The notes beneath the pieces are model-generated. The model worked only from the letters and a program-made list of their open reading frames with translations, searched no databases and was not told the origin of the DNA. A DNA stretch of 15,871 nt from an uncultured Candidatus Saccharibacteria bacterium. Lineage in GTDB: Bacteria > Patescibacteria > Saccharimonadia > Saccharimonadales > UBA5946. How positions within the stretch are numbered: position 1 is the stretch's first letter; each line of letters opens with the position of its first letter. The translations under genes and the position numbers were made by a program. Positions 1 through 6,786 of the stretch are shown in pieces. The DNA lies in NCBI GenBank assembly GCA_946886435.1, contig CAMPIR010000009.1, forward strand, positions 1 through 15,871, written 5' to 3'.

Positions 1-29
1 GTGGCGGAGGAGGCGGCGGCGGTTGGTAG
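1..29 (+). CDS. Possible 3' end of a gene with a Gly-rich C-terminus (partial)
   Basis: In the third reading frame the window opens with seven glycine codons, one Trp codon and a TAG stop at 27-29. Gly-rich tails ending in Trp occur in some secreted or membrane proteins, for example TPM-domain proteins, but nothing else of the gene is visible. The other two forward frames read an Arg-rich or Glu/Ala-rich peptide over the same bases, and a minus-strand reading is also open from about position 55 to the edge, so frame and strand are not secure. Confidence 0.25.
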
Positions 30-129
30 AGACGACGCTACCATAAGCATGCCATCAGTGTCTGTGAAATAACTCTCAGCGAAGTTCGTATATCTGTTCT
101 ATGCTATGAAGACGAACAAGGAGAAACCA

Positions 130-303
130 ATGGGACAAGCATACGAGTTCGATGGACGACTATTTGATACAGACGGTGAGTTCCTAGACGCCGTGGCTCA
201 TGAATATAAAACAGGTGACAAGGAGCTCGCCGTTACCGCTCTAGAGGACTATGGCTTCTCTCTGTCTGATATCGGTGTGCGACCAGATCGAGAGACTGCC
301 TAA
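130..303 (+). CDS. Small unknown acidic protein, 57 aa
   Basis: I do not recognise this protein. An upstream in-frame ATG lies at 106, but AAGGAG at 118-123 sits six bases before the ATG at 130, so 130 is the preferred start and gives 57 residues. A -10-like TATGCT at 100-105 would place transcription start near 112. The product is acidic and soluble, with no signal peptide, membrane segment or cysteine. It begins with a Phe/Tyr/Asp-rich stretch and continues into a predicted helical part (residues about 18-40). Its TAA stop (301-303) overlaps the TAG stop of the convergent histidine kinase gene (300-302 on the other strand), leaving no room for a terminator between them. The good ribosome-binding site supports a real gene; function is unknown. 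Confidence 0.6.
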   Translation: MGQAYEFDGRLFDTDGEFLDAVAHEYKTGDKELAVTALEDYGFSLSDIGVRPDRETA

Positions 304-2297
304 GCGGTACGCGTCTTGACCGTAAAGGTCGTGCGGTCATCGATACCGGAAGTAGCGCTGATCTCACCGCCGACATAGTCCATGATGATCTTATCCAAAA
401 AGAGGCTGAAACCGAGGCCTTCATAGTTGAACTCCATGGTTGAAGTGCCGCGTGAAAACGGCTTAAATAGCCGTGACATCTTTTCTTCGGGGATTGCTGG
501 GCCGTAGTCAGCCACCTTGACGACGAGACTGTTCTCGCGAGGTGAGGAGTCGATATGGATGGTGCCTCCCTCATTGCTGAACTTGATAGCATTATCGATC
601 AATGAGCCGAACACGAAGTCAAACAATGAGCGCCGCTGGATGATCGTCGTCGAGGCGATTCGGTTGACGACCGTGATTGATCTAGCGTCAAGTTCTGGCC
701 GGTAGGACTCGATCAGCAGATCGATGGCTGATTTGAGGTCAAACTTTTCCTCGACACCGACAATACCGGTCTGAATCTGAGAGAGGAGACTGAACTTTTT
801 GAGCATATTCTCAAACCGTTGCATGCCTTCATTGAAATACCTGCTCGAGCGCGTGCCTTCGATACTCGCTTTTTGACCAGCGATCACCTCAAGTCCGGAT
901 CGCAGGGTTAGCAGCGCTCGTTCGATGAAATCGTTTCTGGCCTCGTCGATGGCGTTTTCGTGAGCGATCAAGGATTCTCTGTAGCCGCGTTCATGAATCT
1001 TTATATAACGGTTTCTGATAGCAACATAAAATACGCCAGAGACAGCAACCAGAACTAAGACCTGTGCCCAGAGGTTAGTTATGCCGAGCTCGATGTTGCC
1101 CACGACACCCAGTAGGAAGTTGGAGAGAAGCGCGATAATGACCGTAGTAACGATAGGCGTCCAGAAAAAGGCGGAGCGTAGAAAACTCGGCTGCACGGCA
1201 TCTTTGGCGGGCGCATGAATGGATTGGAGGGCGGTGTTCGCCTCTATATCGGCGAGAATAGTGCTGATCTTTGACTCCAGACTGCCGAGAGCCGTCTGCA
1301 AAGGCATGACTGTTTCCGGCGCAACTTCTTCGGTAGCGACTATTGTTGAGACGCTACCCGACATGAGTGTCAGGGGTGTTCGGAGGTAGTGCGAGGCCAA
1401 AGCGATGAAACTATCCTTTTCTTCGGCAATATCTTTCTCACGACGCAAAAGTGCAGCAAGGCGACGTGATGCTTGGGCCTCTAGCAGTGCCTGAACGGCG
1501 ATGATCGTTGAAGCAACGCCAAGAACCGCGAATACGGCGTAGGGAAACGACCTGGCAATGATCGGTGGGGTGGCACGTAAGACATCTTTCACGTTTTCCG
1601 GAATGGCATTTACGATTGGCATGAGCACTGACTCGAGCGGCCCCGGAACGTTTTTCAGGTCAGTATACATATAGAGGCTGTGGCCAGTACCTGAGGAGGT
1701 TGGTGTTTCTGTAGGCTCGGAGGGCGTGGGTGCAACCGGCGCAACGGGTGCAACGGGCACTGGGGTGAAGCAGGTCCCATCAGCCTGTCTCTCCATGCCG
1801 TCCGGGACTGGGAACTGCGGACCGTCTATATTTGTACAAACATCGAGTGGCTTTGGCTCACAGTTGCCGTCCGGGGCGCTCAAGTACCCCTTCGGGACGC
1901 TAACCTGGATGCCTGATAGGTTGTCGCACACATCCTGGGGTGGGGTGGTTTGCGGGAGGCAGTCGCCAGAGACTTCACGGTAGTAACCAGCTGGAATAGC
2001 GGTTTGTACGCCAGGCATGTTGTCGCAAACATCTTGGGGTGGTGGCGTTGGTGTTGCGCAGTTACCCGATGCATCTACGTTCATGCCGTCAGGGACGGCT
2101 GACTGGTAGCCAGTAATATTGCTGCAGGCATCAGGCGGACCGATATGAACGTTGAGCTGTGAGCCAGCAGCAAAGACTATCGTGCCCCAAGCCCACACCG
2201 AGACGACACCAAAGCAAAGCATCGAGACGATAGCAAGATGATGATGTGCCTTTAGGTCTTTTTTTGTCGTTTTCATTTTTAAACTTAATCGTTTCAC
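300..2297 (-). CDS. Membrane sensor histidine kinase with Cys-repeat ectodomain and duplicated DHp region
   Basis: Numbering is from the GTG at 2297; an ATG at 2276 (7 codons in) is an equally good start, and neither has a clear ribosome-binding site. Order of parts in the 665 residues: signal-anchor helix (about 21-44); four 25-residue Cys repeats (56-176); Pro/Val/Ala-rich linker (about 179-200); second membrane helix (about 250-272); a DHp-like segment with a full H-box, SHYLRTPL, His303; a two-helix membrane hairpin (about 377-400 and 405-427); a second DHp-like segment where Leu463 stands in the His position; then a HATPase domain with N-box Asn569, G1 box DYGPAI (Asp597), F-box RLFKPF and G2 box GLGFSL (627-632). 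The family autophosphorylates the H-box His and passes phosphate to a response regulator. No regulator gene is adjacent; the closest is at 13669. Ligand unknown. The split, double DHp layout is unusual for the family. Confidence 0.9.
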   Translation of the reverse strand: MKRLSLKMKTTKKDLKAHHHLAIVSMLCFGVVSVWAWGTIVFAAGSQLNVHIGPPDACSNITGYQSAVPDGMNVDASGNCATPTPPPQDVCDNMPGVQTAIPAGYYREVSGDCLPQTTPPQDVCDNLSGIQVSVPKGYLSAPDGNCEPKPLDVCTNIDGPQFPVPDGMERQADGTCFTPVPVAPVAPVAPTPSEPTETPTSSGTGHSLYMYTDLKNVPGPLESVLMPIVNAIPENVKDVLRATPPIIARSFPYAVFAVLGVASTIIAVQALLEAQASRRLAALLRREKDIAEEKDSFIALASHYLRTPLTLMSGSVSTIVATEEVAPETVMPLQTALGSLESKISTILADIEANTALQSIHAPAKDAVQPSFLRSAFFWTPIVTTVIIALLSNFLLGVVGNIELGITNLWAQVLVLVAVSGVFYVAIRNRYIKIHERGYRESLIAHENAIDEARNDFIERALLTLRSGLEVIAGQKASIEGTRSSRYFNEGMQRFENMLKKFSLLSQIQTGIVGVEEKFDLKSAIDLLIESYRPELDARSITVVNRIASTTIIQRRSLFDFVFGSLIDNAIKFSNEGGTIHIDSSPRENSLVVKVADYGPAIPEEKMSRLFKPFSRGTSTMEFNYEGLGFSLFLDKIIMDYVGGEISATSGIDDRTTFTVKTRTA
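1770..2132 (-). repeat. Four tandem 25-residue Cys repeats in the kinase ectodomain
   Basis: The encoded repeats cover residues 56-80, 89-113, 122-146 and 152-176. Each has Cys at repeat positions 3 and 25 and follows the pattern D-x-C-x-N-[IML]-x-G-x-Q-x-x-[VI]-P-x-G-[MY]-x6-G-x-C. Spacers of 5-8 residues are mostly Pro, Thr and Gln. The paired cysteines in an exported segment suggest one disulfide per repeat. I have an impression that similar units occur in surface proteins of CPR bacteria, but could not check. A short GCAACGGGT-like tandem repeat (about 1733-1760) encodes the following PVA linker. Confidence 0.85.
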
Positions 2298-2347
2298 TTA
2301 TTGTAAGAGTTTATCTTTACTTTCGCAAGCATAACCCTCTGATGGTT

Positions 2348-2363
2348 TGCTATACTAACACTC
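2348..2363 (+). promoter_or_regulatory. Extended -10 promoter of serS, apparently leaderless
   Basis: TGC followed by TATACT (2351-2356) forms an extended -10 element. Seven bases separate it from the serS ATG at 2364, so transcription would start at or next to the start codon. No -35 match and no ribosome-binding site are visible, which fits a leaderless transcript. Confidence 0.65.
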
Positions 2364-3608
2364 ATGTTAGATATCCGCTTTATCAGAGAAAACCAAGAGT
2401 TAGTCGCGAACAGTAGCCGGGAGAAAGGCTACGACGTCGATGTCGCTGCTGTCTTGACGGCAGACGATGCGCGCCGCGAGCTACAAACGACCGTCGATGA
2501 GCTCCGTGCCCGCCGCAACGAAAACGCAGCGGTGATGAAGGGCGGCAAGCCGACACAGGAGTTGATCGATGAGGGCAAACGTATAAAGATCGAATTGGCC
2601 GAACGTGAGTCGTATCTGACAAACGCGGAACGTGAACTGTCTGAACTACTTATGGGCGTACCGAACATTATCTTTGATGATGTGCCGCTTGGTGGCGAAG
2701 CTGATAGTGTCGAGATCAAAAGAGTCGGCGAACAGCCAACTGGTGCGGTTGACCATCTTGAGTTTGCGCAAAAGCGTGATTGGGTTGATTTTGAGCGAGG
2801 AGCCAAGGTCGCTGGCGCAAAGTTTTACTACCTAAAGGGTGACCTCGCACTACTAGAGAATGCAATCACGCAGTATGCACTCGACTTTGTGACGAAAAAA
2901 GGCTTTACCTATATGAGCGTGCCACACCTCGTTAACCAACGAACCCTTACCGGGACCGGTTTTGCGCCGCGTAGCTCGGATCAGTCTGATGAATACGCGA
3001 TCGAAGGCGAAGATTTATCGTTGATCGCCACGGCCGAGATCCCATTGACCGGCTACCATGCCGATGAAATCATCGACGAAGCCAAGCTGCCGCTAACCTA
3101 CGCAGCGCTCAGCCCATGCTACCGCAAAGAAGCCGGCACATACGGCAAGCATACCCGCGGCCTGTTTCGTGTCCACCAGTTCAACAAGCTCGAGATGTAC
3201 GCCTTCACGACGCCAGAGCAAAGTCATGAGATGCATGAACGTATTCTGGCCATCGAAGAGGAGCTATGGCAGAGTCTGGGGATTCCGTACCATGTCATCA
3301 ATATTGCTGCGGGCGATCTAGGCGCGCCAGCTGCCAAGAAGTTTGATATCGAGTACTGGTCATCGGCTGATGGAATCTACCGCGAGCTAACGAGCTGTAG
3401 CAACTGCACTGATTTTCAGACGCGCAATCTCAACATCCGTATTCGTCGTGCCGACGGCAGCCTCACGATGGCGCATTCACTCAATGGCACAGCCGTGAGC
3501 CTCGCGCGCTCGCTCGTCGCCGTTATCGAGCACTACCAAAACTCCGATGGTACACTCAGAGTTCCAGAAGTACTGCAGCCATACCTCTCTGGTCGCTCGA
3601 TTCTCTAA
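2364..3608 (+). CDS. serS: Serine--tRNA ligase
   Basis: Charges tRNA-Ser (and tRNA-Sec where present) with serine using ATP, in the cytoplasm. The 414-residue length is close to the E. coli enzyme (430). The N-terminus (MLDIRFIREN) is typical and leads into the long antiparallel coiled-coil arm (about residues 30-105) that contacts the tRNA variable arm. The class II core follows: the TAEIPL substrate-binding stretch, motif 2 (about 253-278, with YRKEAG and FRVHQFNKLE), and motif 3 (about 369-392, with LNGTAVSLARSLVAVIEHYQ). The C-terminus VPEVLQPYLSG is also characteristic. The gene is divergent from the histidine kinase, with a 66-bp gap, and is followed by hpf, which has its own promoter. 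ATG 2364 is chosen because the protein begins at the family-typical N-terminus and lies seven bases after a -10 element. Confidence 0.97.
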   Translation: MLDIRFIRENQELVANSSREKGYDVDVAAVLTADDARRELQTTVDELRARRNENAAVMKGGKPTQELIDEGKRIKIELAERESYLTNAERELSELLMGVPNIIFDDVPLGGEADSVEIKRVGEQPTGAVDHLEFAQKRDWVDFERGAKVAGAKFYYLKGDLALLENAITQYALDFVTKKGFTYMSVPHLVNQRTLTGTGFAPRSSDQSDEYAIEGEDLSLIATAEIPLTGYHADEIIDEAKLPLTYAALSPCYRKEAGTYGKHTRGLFRVHQFNKLEMYAFTTPEQSHEMHERILAIEEELWQSLGIPYHVINIAAGDLGAPAAKKFDIEYWSSADGIYRELTSCSNCTDFQTRNLNIRIRRADGSLTMAHSLNGTAVSLARSLVAVIEHYQNSDGTLRVPEVLQPYLSGRSIL

Positions 3609-3627
3609 GATTTAAAACCTGAAAAGT

Positions 3628-3636
3628 TGCTATACT
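3628..3636 (+). promoter_or_regulatory. Extended -10 promoter of hpf
   Basis: TGC plus TATACT (3631-3636), the same element as before serS, lies 20-28 bases past the serS stop. The start site would be near 3643. The leader then contains a near-perfect AAGGAGG (3655-3661), six bases before the hpf ATG. This is the strongest ribosome-binding site in the window and contrasts with the leaderless serS start. Confidence 0.6.
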
Positions 3637-3667
3637 AGTAGTACAGCTAACGATAAGGAGGCTACGT

Positions 3668-4048
3668 ATGATCCACACCATCAACGTAACTGGAGTTCGT
3701 TATACTCCGGACGAACTGACAAAACGCTATGTGCGTAAAAAGATCGGTTCGCTCGATCGCTATCTCTCCCGGCACACACGCAAATCCGCCACCGTCGATA
3801 TCAGACTCAGAGAAGTCAACCGCGCTCACGGTAACAAATACGAGTGTGACGTCGTCATGCATTTGCCCGAAGTGACCGTTACCGCCAAGGATTCGACGAT
3901 GAATATGCTGGCTGCCGTCGATATTGTCGAGGAGAAATTGCGCTCACAACTCAAAAAATATCACGATACCCGCAAGGAGCATCGCGGAAGACACGATATC
4001 CTGGGGCGTATCAAGCGACGCGTCTACCGACCGACGTTTGAGAGCTGA
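3668..4048 (+). CDS. hpf: Ribosome hibernation promoting factor, short form
   Basis: Binds the 30S subunit in the mRNA/tRNA channel and keeps ribosomes inactive during slow growth. The 126 residues contain the HPF/YfiA N-terminal domain: an opening strand MIHTINVTGVRYTPDEL, a KIGSLDRYL helix, a VDIRLREV strand, an NKYECDVVMHLPE strand, and the DSTMNMLAAVDIVEEKLRSQL helix. The C-terminal dimerisation domain of long HPF (about 55-60 residues) is missing; only a basic tail (about 95-126, rich in Lys, Arg and His) follows. The gene would therefore work like the short HPF/YfiA proteins rather than the long form found with secA in Firmicutes. It ends in TGA, evidence that UGA is a stop in this organism, and is followed directly by an intrinsic terminator. 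Confidence 0.9.
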   Translation: MIHTINVTGVRYTPDELTKRYVRKKIGSLDRYLSRHTRKSATVDIRLREVNRAHGNKYECDVVMHLPEVTVTAKDSTMNMLAAVDIVEEKLRSQLKKYHDTRKEHRGRHDILGRIKRRVYRPTFES

Positions 4049-4064
4049 TAGCAGAGGGAAGCGT

Positions 4065-4099
4065 AAAAAGCCCGACTGGCTCTAGTCGGGCTTTTTTTT
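4065..4099 (+). terminator. Intrinsic terminator after hpf
   Basis: A perfect 9-bp stem, AGCCCGACT (4069-4077) with AGTCGGGCT (4084-4092), has the 6-base loop GGCTCT and is followed by an unbroken T run to 4099. The A run before the stem (4065-4068) extends the pairing. It separates hpf from the secA transcription unit. Confidence 0.93.
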
Positions 4100-4114
4100 C
4101 ACCCCATATAGGGC

Positions 4115-4120
4115 TATACT
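4115..4120 (+). promoter_or_regulatory. -10 element of the secA promoter
   Basis: TATACT preceded by GGGC matches the serS and hpf -10 boxes. Its -35 region would fall on the T run of the hpf terminator, so no convincing -35 is seen. The expected start near 4127 gives a leader of about 40 bases with a GAGGGG (4149-4154) twelve bases before the secA ATG. Confidence 0.5.
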
Positions 4121-4166
4121 GGATAGAGTTTCATTACTGAGAAAGATTGAGGGGAAAGTAATACCT

Positions 4167-6773
4167 ATGAAACAGGCACTAACGAAAGTGTTTGGTGATC
4201 CACAGGCACGTATCATAAAGCGACTCAAAAAACGTGTCGTCGAAATCAATAACCTGGCTGATAAATATCATGACATGAAGACACCTGAGCTCAAAAAGCA
4301 GACTGAGGTGCTCAAAAAGCGTCTGGAAAAAAAGGGAACTGAGCTCGACGACGTCTTGGCGGATGCCTTTGCGCTGGTTCGCGAGGCAAGCGATCGCTCT
4401 CTCGGTATGCGTCACTTCGATGTTCAGCTGATCGGTGGTATAGCGCTTCACGAAGGTAACGTGGCAGAGATGAAGACCGGTGAAGGTAAGACGCTTGTGG
4501 CAACGCTACCAACGTATCTCAATGCCCTGACTGGCAAGGGCGTTCACCTTGTTACCGTTAACGATTATCTGGCGCAACGTGATGCTGGCTGGATGGGCGA
4601 ACTTTATGCCTATCTCGGACTGACGACCGGTGTCATCGTGAACGATGCTAGCTTTATCTACGACGCAAAATACGACAACGAGCAACACAGTGACCCTCGT
4701 ATGAAAAAGTTGCGCCCAGTCAGTCGTAAAGAAGCCTACGCTGCCGATATCACGTATGGTACCAACAACGAGTTTGGCTTTGACTATCTGCGCGACAACA
4801 TGGTTAACGATACCGACCTGCTACGTCAGCGCGAGCTGAACTTTGCGATCGTTGACGAGGTTGACTCGATCCTGATCGACGAAGCCCGTACGCCGCTTAT
4901 CATCAGTGCGCCAGCGATGGAAAATCCTGACCTGTACCAGAAATTCGCCAAAGTAGCCGCCAGCCTCAAGCCTGAGCACTATGTTCTCGATGAAAAACGC
5001 CGTAGCGTTAGCTTGACCGAAGAAGGTGTCGACAAGATCGAAAAGATGCTCGGTATCAAGAACCTCTATGGCGCCGACAACTTCCGCTCGGTCTATCACA
5101 TGGATCAGGCTCTCAAGGCTCAGACGCTTTTCCGACGCGACAAGGACTACGTCGTTGCGACTGACGGTGAAGTTGTCATCGTTGATGAATTTACCGGCCG
5201 TTTGATGCATGGCCGTCGTTACAACGAGGGCCTACACCAGGCTATCGAAGCAAAAGAAGCCGTAACTATTCAGCAAGAAAGCCAAACGCTCGCGACTATC
5301 TCATTCCAGAACTATTTCCGCCTCTACAACAAACTGAGCGGCATGACCGGTACCGGTTTTACAGAAGCTGAAGAGTTTCAGCAGATCTACGGCCTGGACG
5401 TTATCCAGATTCCGTCAAACCGTCCGCTCGCTCGCTCTGACCGCCAGGATAAGATCTTTAAAACCGAAACCGGCAAGATCAAGGCGCTCGTCGAAGACGT
5501 CCGCGCCTTCCAAGAGGAAGGTCGCCCGGTGCTTATCGGTTCCGCAAGTATCGCAAAGAACGAGCTGATTAGCCGTGCGCTCAAAAAAGCCGGTATCAAA
5601 CACGAGCTTTTGAACGCTAAAAACAACGAGCATGAGGCCGATATCGTCGCCCGCGCTGGCCAAAAGGGTGCAGTTACACTGGCAACCAACATCGCTGGTC
5701 GTGGTACGGATATCGTGCTCGGCGAAGGAGTAAAAGAACTTGGTGGTTTGGTTGTACTCGGTTCTGAACGTCATGAAGCTCGTCGTATCGATAACCAGCT
5801 TCGTGGACGCGGTGGACGCCAGGGTGACCCGGGAACAACCCAGTTTTATGTTAGTACCGAAGATGACCTGATGCGTATTTTCCAAGGTGAGCGCATCGCC
5901 TCATTGATGGATCGTCTCGGTGTTGATGACGAAACTCCGATCGAGAACCGTGCGGTCAGCAAGACACTCGAATCGGCCCAGAAGCGTGTCGAAGGTTATA
6001 ACTACGACACACGAAAGAACGTCGTCCAGTATGACAACGTCATCAACCGTCACCGTAAAGTGGTCTACAAAATTCGTCGCGATATCCTTGATGGTGAAAA
6101 CATCAAACCTGAGATTGAGCGGCTACTCGAGGCCAAGCTTCGTGACATTACGATCTTGCCAGGAAAAAACAACCCGAAGTTCGCAGATGAGTTTGAGGCG
6201 ATTATTCCTCTCAAATCAGATGTCATCAAAAAGATTGGCGCTGAAAAGCGTGATAAAACCCGTTTTGAGCTCGCCCTAAAGGCGTCCGCAAAGCTCTACA
6301 CCGCCAAAGAGAAAGAGCTCGGTACGGAAGTCATCCGTGGCGTCGAGCGACAGATTTACCTCCAGATTCTCGACCTTCTCTGGATGCAGCACCTCGAAAA
6401 CATGCAGCACCTACGTGAAGGAATCCACTGGCGCAGCGTCGGACAGCGTGACCCGCTCGTCGAGTACCGTCAAGAGTCCCAAAAACTCTTCGAAGGGCTA
6501 CAGGGAACACTCCGCGATGAAGTGCTGCGAGCCTTGTTCCGTATCCATAAACACGAAGCGGTTGCTTCAGTCCCTGGGGATGATGTCTATGACTCAGAAC
6601 TGACGGCTGCGGCGAAGAGCTCAGTCGAGCGCGGCGTAAACGAGGCTGGTCTGCCGACTATACATAACGAAGATGAATTCAAAGTAAAGAAAGCGCCAAC
6701 TAAGACAGCCAAGAAAAAGGCAGCTGCTAAAAAGAAACGCAAGAGCGCAAAAGCGGCACGCAAACGGCACTAG
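4167..6773 (+). CDS. secA: Preprotein translocase ATPase SecA
   Basis: Motor of the general secretion pathway: ATP-driven insertion of preproteins through SecYEG at the cytoplasmic membrane. The 868 residues show NBD1 with Walker A MKTGEGKT (102-109), the ATLPTYLNAL and VNDYLAQRDA segments and the Walker B VDEVDSILIDEA (about 229-240); then the preprotein cross-linking region, NBD2 with TNIAGRGTDIVLG (from about 507) and QLRGRGGRQGDPG (about 545, Gly where Ser is usual), and the helical scaffold and wing domains. The usual C-terminal Cys-rich zinc finger is absent. In its place a Lys/Ala/Arg tail ends the protein (about 840-868). The start gives a normal N-terminus. SD-like GAGGGG is 12 bases upstream, which is long. 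The gene heads a run with the M16 peptidase 13 bases downstream. Confidence 0.98.
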   Translation: MKQALTKVFGDPQARIIKRLKKRVVEINNLADKYHDMKTPELKKQTEVLKKRLEKKGTELDDVLADAFALVREASDRSLGMRHFDVQLIGGIALHEGNVAEMKTGEGKTLVATLPTYLNALTGKGVHLVTVNDYLAQRDAGWMGELYAYLGLTTGVIVNDASFIYDAKYDNEQHSDPRMKKLRPVSRKEAYAADITYGTNNEFGFDYLRDNMVNDTDLLRQRELNFAIVDEVDSILIDEARTPLIISAPAMENPDLYQKFAKVAASLKPEHYVLDEKRRSVSLTEEGVDKIEKMLGIKNLYGADNFRSVYHMDQALKAQTLFRRDKDYVVATDGEVVIVDEFTGRLMHGRRYNEGLHQAIEAKEAVTIQQESQTLATISFQNYFRLYNKLSGMTGTGFTEAEEFQQIYGLDVIQIPSNRPLARSDRQDKIFKTETGKIKALVEDVRAFQEEGRPVLIGSASIAKNELISRALKKAGIKHELLNAKNNEHEADIVARAGQKGAVTLATNIAGRGTDIVLGEGVKELGGLVVLGSERHEARRIDNQLRGRGGRQGDPGTTQFYVSTEDDLMRIFQGERIASLMDRLGVDDETPIENRAVSKTLESAQKRVEGYNYDTRKNVVQYDNVINRHRKVVYKIRRDILDGENIKPEIERLLEAKLRDITILPGKNNPKFADEFEAIIPLKSDVIKKIGAEKRDKTRFELALKASAKLYTAKEKELGTEVIRGVERQIYLQILDLLWMQHLENMQHLREGIHWRSVGQRDPLVEYRQESQKLFEGLQGTLRDEVLRALFRIHKHEAVASVPGDDVYDSELTAAAKSSVERGVNEAGLPTIHNEDEFKVKKAPTKTAKKKAAAKKKRKSAKAARKRH

Positions 6774-6786
6774 GGGTCATCAGAGT

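Noticed and set aside
1726..1983. Plus-strand frame with Gly-Ala-Thr repeats opposite the kinase ectodomain
   Set aside because: The collagen-like start is the antisense of the PVA linker repeat; the kinase frame is supported by domain motifs over its full length.
4821..5885. Several minus-strand frames of 100-156 codons opposite secA
   Set aside because: They mirror the codon structure of a well-conserved gene and show no start signals or domains.
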